A stretch of 53,003 nt of DNA, from assembly GCA_016872775.1 (NCBI GenBank), contig VGZA01000041.1:1-53003 (forward strand), written 5' to 3'. This document shows positions 15,374 to 25,320 of the stretch, in pieces. Source of the DNA: Planctomycetota bacterium. GTDB lineage: Bacteria; Planctomycetota; Planctomycetia; Pirellulales; Pirellulaceae. Made by a program: the position numbers and the translations under genes. The notes under the pieces were generated by a model. It did no database searches. It was not told the origin of the DNA and saw only the letters and a list, made by a program, of their open reading frames with translations. Every line of letters begins with the position of its first letter. Positions within the stretch are counted from its first letter, which is position 1.

Positions 15374-16639
15374 TCACCGTTCCGCTGAATTGGCGGGACC
15401 GAAGAGTGCATAGCGGCGGATCTCGTCGATGATCCGTGGCGAGGCGTAGTAGCGAAGCTCGTCGTGAGCCATGCCGATTTCACGAAAGACGTCGCGCTGC
15501 CGAACCCGTTCGTCGAATGGATGTTGTGCGAGCGTGGCGTCGCTCAAACCGCGGTAGCCCAATGCCCGCGGTCGCTCCCACGGTTCGACCAGATGAAAAT
15601 GTCGAAGGGCGGCATCCTGGGAATTGTACAGGATCAGCATCTGGTCCACGATTTCGACGGCCCGTTCGTGGAACGAGTCGGGCAGCAGCCAGTGGGCCGG
15701 AGTTGCCGAAGCCAGCAGCACGGCGCGCATGCGTGGCGTATTGGCGATCGGGAGAGTGGCCCCGTCGATGGTACCGCCGGCGGCCAGATGCAACGCGCCG
15801 GAGATCGTCCGGGCCCCGTAGCTGTACCCTACCAGGCTGACCCGATCGTCCGGTCGAAATTGAGCCAACAACGAACCCAGATAGACACTCTCCGCGTAAG
15901 TACGTTCCGCTTTGACGCGGAGGTCGAGCCGTGGTCCGGGCAGCTTGTCGCTAGGCCACGACCAGGCCAGCATGCGGATCGGTTCGTCGTCCGCCGCATC
16001 CACGAGCAGTTGATAGACTTGCCTGGCTCGCCGCTCCGCCTCCGTGTTAGCGATCCGGTTACCGTGAACATAGATCGTATTAATGCCACGGTCCGCGCCG
16101 CGCAGGAATTCCTCCAGCGAAGCATCGACCCATCCCGATTCCGCGGACCAGCGTTTCCAGCTTATCGCCGCCAGAGCCGACACGGTCGTGGCAGCGGCGT
16201 CAAGCTGCCCCTCGACTTGCACTCCGGCTTGCGCCCCGTCCTGTGTGTTGGCCTGCGTAGCGGTGAGCGGACCGCTGGACGAACTTGCGGTCGAATGGGT
16301 GATCGCACTGTTACCGGCAACCGATGAGGGAAGGCCCCGAGTGCTTGCCCACCAGAATTCGTCCTGGGCTCGTAGCGGACCGGCTTGTCCGCGGCACGGA
16401 GCTGCGATTCCCGCGACGATGTCGGTGTCGATCGCGAAGAGCAACATTGGCGCCGAGAGCAACATCGGCAGCATCCAGACCACGATACCGATGGCCATAC
16501 CCAGCGCCGTTCGCGGGAAGGCGCGCCATGACCAGCGAGCTGTTCGGCTCGTACGCGCGCAGTGGTCGGCACTTCGAGCGCCGCCGCGAGTACCGCGACG
16601 CATCGATTTTCCTCGACCATAGTTGGCGAACCGTGACAT
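15374..16639 (-). CDS. Membrane-anchored alpha/beta hydrolase
   Basis: 421 residues from the ATG at 16639; an ATG at 16603 is an alternative. A basic N-terminus is followed by one strong hydrophobic helix (about 46-70). A Ser/Thr/Gln-rich linker (about 105-150) leads to an alpha/beta hydrolase core. The core has TIYVHGNRIANTEAE (oxyanion-side strand), MLAWSWPSD, and the nucleophile elbow VSLVGYSYGART with Ser273. Candidate Asp and His come from LILYNSQDAALRH and the C-terminal AHDELRYY. This is consistent with a periplasmic or surface esterase of the DUF900/lipase-like group. The substrate is unknown. It converges with the DUF1501 operon. Confidence 0.75.
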   Translation of the reverse strand: MSRFANYGRGKSMRRGTRGGARSADHCARTSRTARWSWRAFPRTALGMAIGIVVWMLPMLLSAPMLLFAIDTDIVAGIAAPCRGQAGPLRAQDEFWWASTRGLPSSVAGNSAITHSTASSSSGPLTATQANTQDGAQAGVQVEGQLDAAATTVSALAAISWKRWSAESGWVDASLEEFLRGADRGINTIYVHGNRIANTEAERRARQVYQLLVDAADDEPIRMLAWSWPSDKLPGPRLDLRVKAERTYAESVYLGSLLAQFRPDDRVSLVGYSYGARTISGALHLAAGGTIDGATLPIANTPRMRAVLLASATPAHWLLPDSFHERAVEIVDQMLILYNSQDAALRHFHLVEPWERPRALGYRGLSDATLAQHPFDERVRQRDVFREIGMAHDELRYYASPRIIDEIRRYALFGPANSAER

Positions 16640-16952
16640 ATCTGCCTTCGGGCTGTTGTTGCCGCGTGGTGCTTAGGAACGGGAAGGGGGACTCCAGGAG
16701 CGGCCGATGCAATCCGCCGCACCGTTACGATCGGAACTTGTGGGCGCAAGGCGTACCGTGCGTGCGCAGCGGCGGTGCTTACTGTGTTGTAGCAACTCTA
16801 CCACATCAAAATCGGTCCGGTTGAATATGGGAAACGACGTGCGTTGAAAAAAAGCAGCAATTTCACTTGCACACCCGTTGCCGTGGTGTAGAGTTCCCTG
16901 GCTCAAACCCATGCAGATTGCGTTTGTACGGTTCGTAGCGGAGATACTTGCC
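16640..16952. other. Intergenic region between divergent genes
   Basis: No convincing coding sequence on either strand. It holds the upstream regions of the hydrolase (left) and the small lipoprotein (right), and the candidate promoter at 16867-16894. An A-run (GAAAAAAAGC) lies at about 16845-16855. Confidence 0.5.
16867..16894 (+). promoter_or_regulatory. Candidate promoter for the small lipoprotein gene
   Basis: TTGCAC (16867-16872) and TAGAGT (16889-16894) with a 16-bp spacer, about 58 bp before the start codon at 16953. Recognised by eye against the sigma-70 consensus only. Confidence 0.35.
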
Positions 16953-17162
16953 ATGAAGAAACTGTTGTTCTTGACTTTGCTGTCGGTCGTAGTGGTTAGC
17001 TCGTCGAGTGGCTGCCGGCTTTGGAACTGGATGCATCGCGGCGACTCTTGTGATGCTTGTGCCGATTCGTGCGACGGGGTAATTCAAGGCGGACATATTC
17101 TGCCGGCGTTGCCGTCGGGTCCGGTGAATTCCGGCCGGTTGGAAACGCTGCCCAATCCGTAA
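16953..17162 (+). CDS. Small Cys-rich lipoprotein
   Basis: 69 residues starting at an ATG with GGAG upstream. MKKLLFLTLLSVVVVSSSS is a classic lipoprotein signal; the lipobox is SSGC with Cys21 as the acylated residue. The short mature part contains a Cys/Asp cluster (GDSCDACADSCDG, about residues 31-43) and a proline-rich tail. The three closely spaced cysteines could bind a metal or form disulfides. No family is recognised. It is followed by about 200 bp without a gene and then the transglutaminase-like gene, so co-transcription is possible but not shown. Confidence 0.75.
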   Translation: MKKLLFLTLLSVVVVSSSSGCRLWNWMHRGDSCDACADSCDGVIQGGHILPALPSGPVNSGRLETLPNP

Positions 17163-17369
17163 TCGCCTTCTCGGCGGCGCGGTTCCAGAAATTCGGGGTG
17201 CCGTCGTTGTTGCGTGAAATCCTGACACGCACCGCGACGGCATTCGCGTTTTCCGGTGGGGCTGCTTTTTCGAGTTGCGCGTGACTCCAACAGGAATTAG
17301 ACTGATAGCTGGCGTGCCGATGCGGGTGCGTAGCGGTTGGTCGATTCGGTCTTCGTTGGAGTTGCTGCC

Positions 17370-18350
17370 GTGTTCAGTCGATTCGTCGTACTCCTGGTCG
17401 GTCTGACGATACTCTCCTGCGGTCCCGCGCTGCACGCGGCGGACAAGAAAGCCGGCAAGGCGACCGCGCCGAACAATAACGGCGTCAAGTTCGGCAAAGT
17501 CACCACGCAGCGGTGGCAGGTCGGCGTGATTCTCAATGCCAGGAGCGGTGGCTGCCGAGACTTGATCAGTACCATTCCGGTTCCGACCGACTGGCCCGAA
17601 CAGAAAGTGCAGATCGTTGACGAGGATATCTCGGCATTCGCCCACGTCGATTACCGGATGCTGGACAACGGCGTCAAGCAGATGGTTATTAACATTCCTC
17701 ATCTGCCGGCTGGACAAGTTGCCAAGGTATTGGTGACGTTTGAGGTCGACCGCAGTCATATTCTGGCTCCGGCGGATCCCAGCCTGTTCTCGATTCCCAA
17801 GCGGCTACCTCGCGAGCTGAGCAAGTATCTGGCAGCGAGCCCGTATATCGAGACGCGTCACCCGGACGTGATCAAGGCGGCGAAGGAGGCAGTGGAGGGG
17901 AAAGAATCGGCCTGGGACCAAGTCGAGGCGATCTACGACTGGGTGCGCGACCACGTCAAGTACCAGAACGGGGAATTGAAGGGAGCGGCCGCCGCTTTGC
18001 GCGACAAAACCGGCGACTGTGAAGAAATGACGTCGCTGTTCATCGCGATGTGCCGGATCCACAAGATTCCTGCGCGCACGGTCTGGATCCCCGACCATTG
18101 TTATCCCGAATTCTATCTGGTCGACAGCGAGGGAAAGGGGCATTGGATCCCATGCCAGGCGGCGGGTACGCGTGATTTCGGCAACATGCCGGAGTTCCGA
18201 CCGGTCTTGCAGAAGGGAGACAATTTCACGGTACCGGAGAAAAAGAAACCGCAGCGATACGTCGCGGAATTTCTCACCGGCAAGCCGGACGGCGCCGGCG
18301 GCGGCGCACCGGCGAGCGAATTTGTGCGCAAGTTGATGAATGTACCCTGA
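17370..18350 (+). CDS. Secreted transglutaminase-like domain protein
   Basis: About 326 residues from a GTG at 17370 with GGAG eight bases upstream; a TTG at 17337 would add 11 residues with a worse leader. Signal peptide about 1-24. The transglutaminase-like (cysteine protease superfamily) core lies near 180-265: nucleophile Cys217 in KTGDCEEMTSLF, IHKIPARTVW, and His243 in PDHCYPEFYLVD. The usual final Asp after the conserved Trp-x-Pro reads Cys-Gln here (WIPCQAAG), so the triad may be completed differently or activity may be reduced. The N-terminal half resembles a beta-sandwich. Substrate unknown, presumably periplasmic. Confidence 0.83.
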   Translation: MFSRFVVLLVGLTILSCGPALHAADKKAGKATAPNNNGVKFGKVTTQRWQVGVILNARSGGCRDLISTIPVPTDWPEQKVQIVDEDISAFAHVDYRMLDNGVKQMVINIPHLPAGQVAKVLVTFEVDRSHILAPADPSLFSIPKRLPRELSKYLAASPYIETRHPDVIKAAKEAVEGKESAWDQVEAIYDWVRDHVKYQNGELKGAAAALRDKTGDCEEMTSLFIAMCRIHKIPARTVWIPDHCYPEFYLVDSEGKGHWIPCQAAGTRDFGNMPEFRPVLQKGDNFTVPEKKKPQRYVAEFLTGKPDGAGGGAPASEFVRKLMNVP

Positions 18351-18355
18351 GTCGG

Positions 18356-20317
18356 TCAGCGGTTGAGCCGATCGTCCAGCAACCGCATGGCCTGAGGGAT
18401 ATCGACGATCCGCAGCACATTGAGGAACTGGGGCGCCTTTGGGTCGGCATGCGATCGTGGCGGATCGACGGGTGTGACCGACTCGATCGAGTTCTCCAGC
18501 AGTCCCGCATAGAGGCACCAGACGGCGGCATTGCCGCGTCCCTGCAGCCGTACCGGGCGGTCCACCGATTTTCCCGCGCCACCGGCCATCTTGCTCAACG
18601 ATCGAGCGACTGCGATCACGTCCCAGACGCGACCGGTATCCACGGTGCGACCGAGCAACAGGTGCGATCGTTCCACGTAGTTGGGAGGGTTTCTGGTTGT
18701 CCATCGCTCGTCCCCCAACCCGCGCGGCTGCATTGCCACAACGGCCGTCCCAGGGTCGAGTTCGCGCAATTCTGACGGAACTTCCTCCAGCCGCTGTTCG
18801 GAAACGAGCAGCACCACACGCCTGGCATTGTCGAGGCTGCCGGCGAGCAACTGGCAGCTGACCCGCAGCGGAGATTCCGTCGAATAGCGGGCGGCACGGT
18901 TCTTGTCGTTCAGCGGCTCGTCACAGGCAACGGCGGCGGGAACGGAGGGCGGGAAATAGCCGAACGACAACGTGCGCAACTGCCGCAACCGATCCGCTTT
19001 CCACTCCGCGAACCGATCGGATTCGGGAATTTCGTTCGATGCCAACGGCACGAAACTCTGGTCGATCGCCGTGTTACGTTGGTCCTGGGGCAGATCGGCG
19101 TCGGTGGGAAAGACACGGAGTTTCTCGGCGGGAATCGGCTGACGGAGAGTATCGCCTTTGCCGGTCTCCAGATCGCGCTCCGAATCGAGGATCGGCGAGT
19201 CATCGTTACGCAGCGCAAGATTCATGAATCGGTAGACGCCCCGCCGAATGTCGGCGCGGTAATCGTGGCCTCCCACGCTGACCTGCGCATCGACGAACTC
19301 GCCCGCGCCGTACCGGCTGTAGACGCGCTCGAGCCGGTTGGCGATACGGTCATTAGCGTCCATCGGAAAGATCGGGTCCTGATCGCTGTTGACAAACAGG
19401 AGTGGCCGGGGCGCGATCAGCGCCGCGATGCGCGGCCAGGGCCAGCGATAAGTGTTGTACAGGAACATGCAATCGCAGTGGCCGTTGATCACGCGATTAC
19501 TGACGTACGACGTCAGGTCGGCCATCCCGCTGACCGGTGCCGCGGCCTGGATCCGCTCGTCGGCCGCGGCGATCCAGATCGTGGCCGCGCCGCCGCCGCT
19601 GATCCCGGTCACCGCAATCCGCTCCGGATCCACATCGTCGCGACTGATCAGGTAATCGACGCCGCGCACGCCGTTCCAGCATTCCACTCCAGCGGGCGTA
19701 TAGCCGCGGGAGTGCCACCACCAGCGCTGAAGGTTGTACGTTCCGTGATGTGTCGCCGCGATCTCACCCAGTTGCAGCGTGTCGACGACCAGGCAGACAT
19801 ATCCATGCCTGGCAAACCAGATTCCGTGGGACTGGAACGCGGTCTTGTTTCCGTTTCTTCCGCGCCCCGAATGGCCGCAGACGTAGAGGATCGCGGGCAG
19901 TCGTCCGCGATTGTTGGACGCGGACGGCTTCGTCGGCCGATAGAGATTTGCCGTCACGTACAGTCCCGGCATACTTTGGTAATGCAGGTTCTCGACCACG
20001 AAACCGTCGCCTTCGAAACGACCGGTCATCGTGGCCCGCAGCGCCGTTTTCTCGGGCAGCGGCCAGATTCCCAGCATGTCCAGGTACTGCTGTTTCCACT
20101 CGCGTCGCCGGGCCGCAAGATCGCCGTCAAAAGCCAGATCCTCCTGGAATATCGACTCCAAGCGGGCCGCTTCCTGGCTCAAGTAGGCCTGGATTCGCTC
20201 GTCGCCAGGCGCGTCACGATCGGGCTGACCCAACGGCTGGCCGAGAGCCGTTGTCCCCGCCCATCCAAACCAGATCAAGGAAAGCACCAGAAACGCGCGA
20301 CCCTTCGTTGAAACCAT
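18356..20317 (-). CDS. Secreted alpha/beta hydrolase, acetyl xylan esterase-like
   Basis: 653 residues with signal peptide about 1-26 (FLVLSLIWFGWAGTTALG). The esterase core covers about 70-400: PAILYVCGHSGRGRNGNKTA (oxyanion side), the nucleophile elbow IAVTGISGGGAAT with Ser240, the acid region LLFVNSDQDPIFP (Asp312/314), and a catalytic His in VSVGGHDYR near 363. A second, shorter domain of about 250 residues follows with no recognised motif, possibly a degenerate second hydrolase domain. Planctomycetal relatives are annotated as CE7/acetyl xylan esterase or prolyl oligopeptidase-like. It converges with the transglutaminase-like gene, separated by only 5 bp. Confidence 0.82.
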   Translation of the reverse strand: MVSTKGRAFLVLSLIWFGWAGTTALGQPLGQPDRDAPGDERIQAYLSQEAARLESIFQEDLAFDGDLAARRREWKQQYLDMLGIWPLPEKTALRATMTGRFEGDGFVVENLHYQSMPGLYVTANLYRPTKPSASNNRGRLPAILYVCGHSGRGRNGNKTAFQSHGIWFARHGYVCLVVDTLQLGEIAATHHGTYNLQRWWWHSRGYTPAGVECWNGVRGVDYLISRDDVDPERIAVTGISGGGAATIWIAAADERIQAAAPVSGMADLTSYVSNRVINGHCDCMFLYNTYRWPWPRIAALIAPRPLLFVNSDQDPIFPMDANDRIANRLERVYSRYGAGEFVDAQVSVGGHDYRADIRRGVYRFMNLALRNDDSPILDSERDLETGKGDTLRQPIPAEKLRVFPTDADLPQDQRNTAIDQSFVPLASNEIPESDRFAEWKADRLRQLRTLSFGYFPPSVPAAVACDEPLNDKNRAARYSTESPLRVSCQLLAGSLDNARRVVLLVSEQRLEEVPSELRELDPGTAVVAMQPRGLGDERWTTRNPPNYVERSHLLLGRTVDTGRVWDVIAVARSLSKMAGGAGKSVDRPVRLQGRGNAAVWCLYAGLLENSIESVTPVDPPRSHADPKAPQFLNVLRIVDIPQAMRLLDDRLNR

Positions 20318-20346
20318 GCAAATCTCTCCCGGTAACGGTTTCTCTT

Positions 20347-23300
20347 TTATTTTCGGGCCCCCGCCGGCTCCCGATCGAGCTCCGCCATCAGCATGTCCAC
20401 GGCCTGGGGCCAGCAGGGGTCGAATGGGCCGCGGACAGACTCGCCTTCTCCCCCGGAATCGGACGGTACCGCGCCCGTCGGTTCGCTGCTCGGAGGCGCG
20501 ATGCCACGATTCAGTCGATTGATCACGCGCACGGCGTCCAGCGCACTGAGAAAGCCGTCTCCATTGACATCATGGGCATGATTCGCCATCGCCTGGATCT
20601 GGCGCACGACCGCTTGTTGGGGCAGCCGCCGCGATCCGTTGGCATTCAGATCATTGATGACCAGCAGCGCATCGAGTGGAGCCAGGATGCCGTCGCCGTT
20701 CGTGTCTTCGGGTAGTGATGCGGCCGTTTTCCGTCCGAACTGGAAATTGGAATCGGCCAGGCGGATCGTTCCTCCCGCGGAGAACTCGTACAGCGCTCGC
20801 GCACCGTCGACCTCGACAACATGCTGGGACACCCCGCCGCCCGTTGTTCGCTCGCTGGTAATCAGCGAGATGGTCTCGCTCGACGTACCGCGACTGGCGG
20901 CGATTGCGCTCCGTACCTCGGCGAACAATGGTATCGGAACGCTGTCCGATGGCGGTAACGTATGCGGATCGGGGACGGGCGACTCAATGGTCACGCTCCC
21001 CAGGACTCGGTCGGGCGCTGCGACGTCGACCGCGACGATACCTTCCTCCGCCACCGCATACAGCACCCGATCGATAAACGCCGAACGTCGCACCGGGGAC
21101 GAATTGGCAACGGTCCCGGCGAGCAGCAGACCTCGGTCGGATCGTTCGCGCAGCGACGCATCGACTCCCACCAGCACCAGATCATCCTCGCGCCGGATTT
21201 CGGACGACTCGCGGACGCCGTCTCCATCGCGATCCACACGCACGCGTCGCATTCTGGCGGTCGGCAACGCAAGCATTGCGTGTTCCGAAAACCAGCCGAA
21301 TGCGTGATGGTCCTGTTCCGCTTCGGACGTAACCCAGCGTGGCAGCGTCAATGCATCGATAAGAAACGGGTTTGCCAGGTCGGAAACACTGAACAGGGCG
21401 ACCTGCGTGGGCCCCGACCAGCCTGCCGACGTATTGCGCCCGACCGTCAGCACGCATTCTCGATCGATCCACTGCATGTAGCTGGAAAAGCCCGGCAGGG
21501 TGACTTGTCCCGTCAGTTGGGGCGACTCGGGGTCGCTGACGTCGATCACCAATAGCGGATCGACATTGCGGAAGGTGGTGACTAACGCTCGCTCGCCATC
21601 AAATCGCACCGATTGGATCCGCTCTCCCAGGGCGAATCGCTGCAGACTGCCACGAAACTCCAGCAGGCCGGCGTCGGCGCGCAGCACGAACAGTTCGTTT
21701 TCTTCCTGTCCGGCCGGAGACCTGCGATCGTCGTTATGCGCGGCGGTGACGATCCGCAAATCGCCGCGAAATTCATCGGCGGAAAACTGGTTCAGCATGA
21801 CACCGGGAACCGCGCCTTCGGCCGACAATTCGATGCCTCCCGATGCCGCGTCCCAATCGAACTGCAGGATGGTGGTCGACCTCGCATCATACTCGGAGTT
21901 GTCAAAGACATAGAGGTGCTTCTCCGCTCCATAAATATGACTTGCGGAACCAGCGAACAGTGCGTTGCTTGAAGCAATTCCTGGTTCGTTGCCCATCACA
22001 TCGATCGACACCACGGCGATGAGTTGATCGGCGTCTGGGAACTGCGGCAGGTAGACGTCGGTGGGCGCGACAAGTAATCCCGACCGAGTCAATTCGCCAT
22101 CGGGACCGCTGCTGGCGTATCGAGGCAATACCGCCTGGATCGACTGCGAGGGTTCACTGTTCCAGCGGGCGAGGTATTCCTCCTTCGATTCGTAGACGCA
22201 GCGCGTCGTCGGTGCGAACCAATCGGCGACCATGGCGGAGCGCGCTGGGACAGGTTCACACCTGGTCTTGGGCAGCGGCAAGAGTCCATCGCGCCGCAGT
22301 ATCAGGTACACGAAGTCGCCCAGCCCGCGCGATCCGGCATAGTCGCCTTCCAGACGTGTTCGCTGTACGACCTTCGGAGCAGCACGATCCGTGACGTCGA
22401 GTACCGTGACAAGCGTTGTCGCTTTCGGCGGCGGTGGCGGAAACAGGATCGGCCGGGCAACATCGCCGATCATGGTGCTTGCCGGTGTCGACGATGGGTC
22501 GAGCGTCTCCGGATCCTCCTCCCAAATTGTCGATAGTACCGTCAATCGATCGCCGCGCAGATACAGCGCGAATGGCGTCCCGTCGATCGTACTTCTGGAG
22601 ACCACCTCGATCTCGTCGGCCGGCCAGGCTCGTGTAATCGCCACATCGCCGCCATGGATCGAATAGAGGTAGGTGTCATCGACCTCGATCAGATCCCCTT
22701 CGTCAATCCCGGCGACTTGGACATTGGTGGACGAATGAGCGCGCGATTCCGGTGAAGTTGCCGTACGGGGCGGTCCGCCATCCGCGGCAGCGTAGAATAT
22801 ATCGAAGTAAAGTGGATAGACGGGCTGTCCGAATAGCCCCGCGTGCCGGATCAGTGATTGTTCGAGCAGATAGGCTCGCAAAGCCTCGGACGATTCCAAC
22901 CGTTCGAAATGCGTGGACCCCTCGTCGCGCACATCGACGCGGACACGGGCTTTCAGCCGGCCGTCGACCAGGTAGCTGAACTCCTCCTCGCCGATAAATC
23001 CGCTCGGCGGGGAATAAACGATCGATTGCCCGTCGTCGGCGACGGCGAGCTTCCCGCGAGTCTGTCCCGCTAAGCCGGTGATCTTTCGGGCGCCGGTGTA
23101 GTTGCCGAACAGGTCGTTCACCAGCACGGAGAGCGAGTTATCTTGCGAGCCGACCGGTACGCGAAACTCGTCGTCGCGAACCCAGCGGACGACCTGCACC
23201 GTTACGGGCGTAACAAACATTCCGTCCACTGCGTACGAAAAGGAATCGCTGCCCACAAAATCGGGATCGGGTTCATAACGGATGCTGTGTCCGTCCGGCA

Positions 23301-25320
23301 ATCGATGCACCTTTCCATGTGCGGGCGGAGTGATCGCGTCGATACGACGGGGGCCGCGATACGGATCGCAGGTCACGATGGCCCCGTTGCGCCAGACGGA
23401 ATTGCGTTGCGAAAAATCGTTGCTGGCCAGGTCGAGTTCCGCCGAGCTGTTTTGATCGACAACCAGCGTGTCGGCCATGGGGGAACTCGAAGGCGAGAGC
23501 CAGATCCCGGCGGTGCCTTTGTATTTGCCGTCCAGTTCGTATTCAAACCGATCGGCACCCAGTTTCGATATCTGGTAATAGACGCGGTCGGCGTGGCCCG
23601 CGCCGCTGGAAGCGATAGAGATGCGCCCGCCTGCCAGATCCGAGTCGGTCGCCGGGGTCAGGTCGGTAATCTTCGGTTGGCCTCCGGCCGGCGACGCGTG
23701 CCGGTCATTGGCGAGCGGATCGAGAATTGCGGAGAACCCGGGACCGGTGATACAGGAGAATTCAAAATAGTCGTCTCGCGCCCGCGGCAGCACCTGCACC
23801 ATCACCTGGGCGTCCAAAAGGCCGTCTACCGTGTAGGTGAATTGATCGGAGCCGACAAAGCCGTCCGGGGGTTCGTAATCGACCCGCGTGCCGTCGCCGA
23901 TTATCGATACCCGGCCGCCGGCGCTGGAACCTCGTACCTCGGTGATCCGCCGCGGACCAGCATACCCGGCCCCGCTGAAGTCGTTGGCCAGCGGTTCAAA
24001 GTCGGCAGGTAGATCCTGTATCGCCGGCAGGATGTCGTCGCGCACCGGCCGAGTGACCGAGACGGAGACCGTGGCTTTGTAGCGATCGTCTGCCACGTAT
24101 TCAAACGTGTCGACACCAAGAAAGTCGGCCGGCGGGCGATAGCGCACGCCCTGGCGATCGTCGCTGATCACAATCGCTGCGCCGTTGGTCGACGGGCTCA
24201 CGGCGGTGATGCCGTCGACAGCATCGCGACGATCGTTATAGGCAAGGTAGTAGACGTCGTTCGCCAGCAACTCGATCGCAACGAAATCGCCGTCGGCGTC
24301 GACTTGACCGAAATGATCGTCGACGACGGGGCGATGCACCATCACCGTGACGTGGGCTTCATACCGGTCGTCGACGACGTAGGTAAACGACTCCTGTCCG
24401 TAAAAATCGGCGGCCGGTTGGTAGGCAACCGATTGTCCGTCGGGTTGCAGTGCCAGAGTGCCTCGCAGCGAGTCGCGGTCGACCGAGGTGATCCGGCGCT
24501 CAAACGGGTAGCTCGCCCAGAACGGATCGTTGCCCAGCAAGTTCAACGTGACAGCAGCCGAGTTCTGCAGAAGGTCGGTGAACGTGTCGGCGCGTACGGG
24601 AAGCGGCAGCGCGACTCGGACATTTGCGACCCATGCGTCGTCGACGACGTAGACGAAACGGTCTTCCATCGAGTCTTTTTGCGGAGCGAAGCCGGCAGGA
24701 AGCTCGGCGGGAGCATGGTAGACGATCGACTTGCCGTCGACACTGATGGTGGCCTCGCCGCCGAAGCTGGTGTGTCCGACCGCCGTGATGCGCAGCGGGC
24801 CGAGTTCCCCTGGCAGAAATCGGTCGTTGGCCAAAACATTAATCACGATCGTACTGCCGTCCGGGAACGCTTCGGCCGAATCGTCAACGACAGGCGAGTC
24901 GACAGCGATCGTCACCAGCCCCAGTGCCCGGTCGTCGACGAAGTAAGAGAAACGTTCCGTTCCCGCGAAGCCAACCGGCGGAGCATACCGAATGGCGGAC
25001 CCATCGTCGGTGATTTCGATCGAACCGCCTTCGGAGCCGTTGCTGACGGCGGTGATTCGCCGAGCGCCCTGGTAATCGCTGTCGAATCGATCATTCGCCA
25101 GAACCGCCAGTATCTGACTGGGACCGTTCGTGCGCATAGTGTAGGCATCGGCGACCGGGACGATGCCGGCGGCGTCGAGCAACGATCGGCCCTCGAGCCG
25201 TTCGAACCCCACACCGAACCGACTCCGCATGATCGATCCACGACACTCCGATCGGAATCGTGTTCGGCCCGGCTCCGACGCCGGCAGAAGGAACAGTCTT
25301 CGGAATACTCGCCGATTCAT
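20347..25320 (-). CDS. Giant surface protein: LEPR-XLL-like N-terminus, eight Ig-like repeats, beta-propeller, dockerin
   Basis: About 1657 residues from the ATG at 25320, which has AAGG upstream; the frame stays open to 25689. The N-terminus holds FERLEGRSLLDA (near residue 40), like the planctomycetal LEPR-XLL sorting motif. Eight tandem repeats of about 90-100 residues follow (about 50-800), each with a LANDRF-like turn, RRITAV-like strand, and FxYxVDD ending; they look like cadherin/Ig-type adhesion modules. Next is a beta-propeller domain (about 830-1470), marked by STNVQVAGIDEGDLIEVDD, as in PF09826. At the end, two EF-hand-like dockerin units (DTNGDGILAPLDALLVINDL and DVNGDGFLSALDAVRVINRL, about 1535-1610) should bind calcium. 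It is likely secreted and adhesive or structural. Confidence 0.88.
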   Translation of the reverse strand: MNRRVFRRLFLLPASEPGRTRFRSECRGSIMRSRFGVGFERLEGRSLLDAAGIVPVADAYTMRTNGPSQILAVLANDRFDSDYQGARRITAVSNGSEGGSIEITDDGSAIRYAPPVGFAGTERFSYFVDDRALGLVTIAVDSPVVDDSAEAFPDGSTIVINVLANDRFLPGELGPLRITAVGHTSFGGEATISVDGKSIVYHAPAELPAGFAPQKDSMEDRFVYVVDDAWVANVRVALPLPVRADTFTDLLQNSAAVTLNLLGNDPFWASYPFERRITSVDRDSLRGTLALQPDGQSVAYQPAADFYGQESFTYVVDDRYEAHVTVMVHRPVVDDHFGQVDADGDFVAIELLANDVYYLAYNDRRDAVDGITAVSPSTNGAAIVISDDRQGVRYRPPADFLGVDTFEYVADDRYKATVSVSVTRPVRDDILPAIQDLPADFEPLANDFSGAGYAGPRRITEVRGSSAGGRVSIIGDGTRVDYEPPDGFVGSDQFTYTVDGLLDAQVMVQVLPRARDDYFEFSCITGPGFSAILDPLANDRHASPAGGQPKITDLTPATDSDLAGGRISIASSGAGHADRVYYQISKLGADRFEYELDGKYKGTAGIWLSPSSSPMADTLVVDQNSSAELDLASNDFSQRNSVWRNGAIVTCDPYRGPRRIDAITPPAHGKVHRLPDGHSIRYEPDPDFVGSDSFSYAVDGMFVTPVTVQVVRWVRDDEFRVPVGSQDNSLSVLVNDLFGNYTGARKITGLAGQTRGKLAVADDGQSIVYSPPSGFIGEEEFSYLVDGRLKARVRVDVRDEGSTHFERLESSEALRAYLLEQSLIRHAGLFGQPVYPLYFDIFYAAADGGPPRTATSPESRAHSSTNVQVAGIDEGDLIEVDDTYLYSIHGGDVAITRAWPADEIEVVSRSTIDGTPFALYLRGDRLTVLSTIWEEDPETLDPSSTPASTMIGDVARPILFPPPPPKATTLVTVLDVTDRAAPKVVQRTRLEGDYAGSRGLGDFVYLILRRDGLLPLPKTRCEPVPARSAMVADWFAPTTRCVYESKEEYLARWNSEPSQSIQAVLPRYASSGPDGELTRSGLLVAPTDVYLPQFPDADQLIAVVSIDVMGNEPGIASSNALFAGSASHIYGAEKHLYVFDNSEYDARSTTILQFDWDAASGGIELSAEGAVPGVMLNQFSADEFRGDLRIVTAAHNDDRRSPAGQEENELFVLRADAGLLEFRGSLQRFALGERIQSVRFDGERALVTTFRNVDPLLVIDVSDPESPQLTGQVTLPGFSSYMQWIDRECVLTVGRNTSAGWSGPTQVALFSVSDLANPFLIDALTLPRWVTSEAEQDHHAFGWFSEHAMLALPTARMRRVRVDRDGDGVRESSEIRREDDLVLVGVDASLRERSDRGLLLAGTVANSSPVRRSAFIDRVLYAVAEEGIVAVDVAAPDRVLGSVTIESPVPDPHTLPPSDSVPIPLFAEVRSAIAASRGTSSETISLITSERTTGGGVSQHVVEVDGARALYEFSAGGTIRLADSNFQFGRKTAASLPEDTNGDGILAPLDALLVINDLNANGSRRLPQQAVVRQIQAMANHAHDVNGDGFLSALDAVRVINRLNRGIAPPSSEPTGAVPSDSGGEGESVRGPFDPCWPQAVDMLMAELDREPAGARK

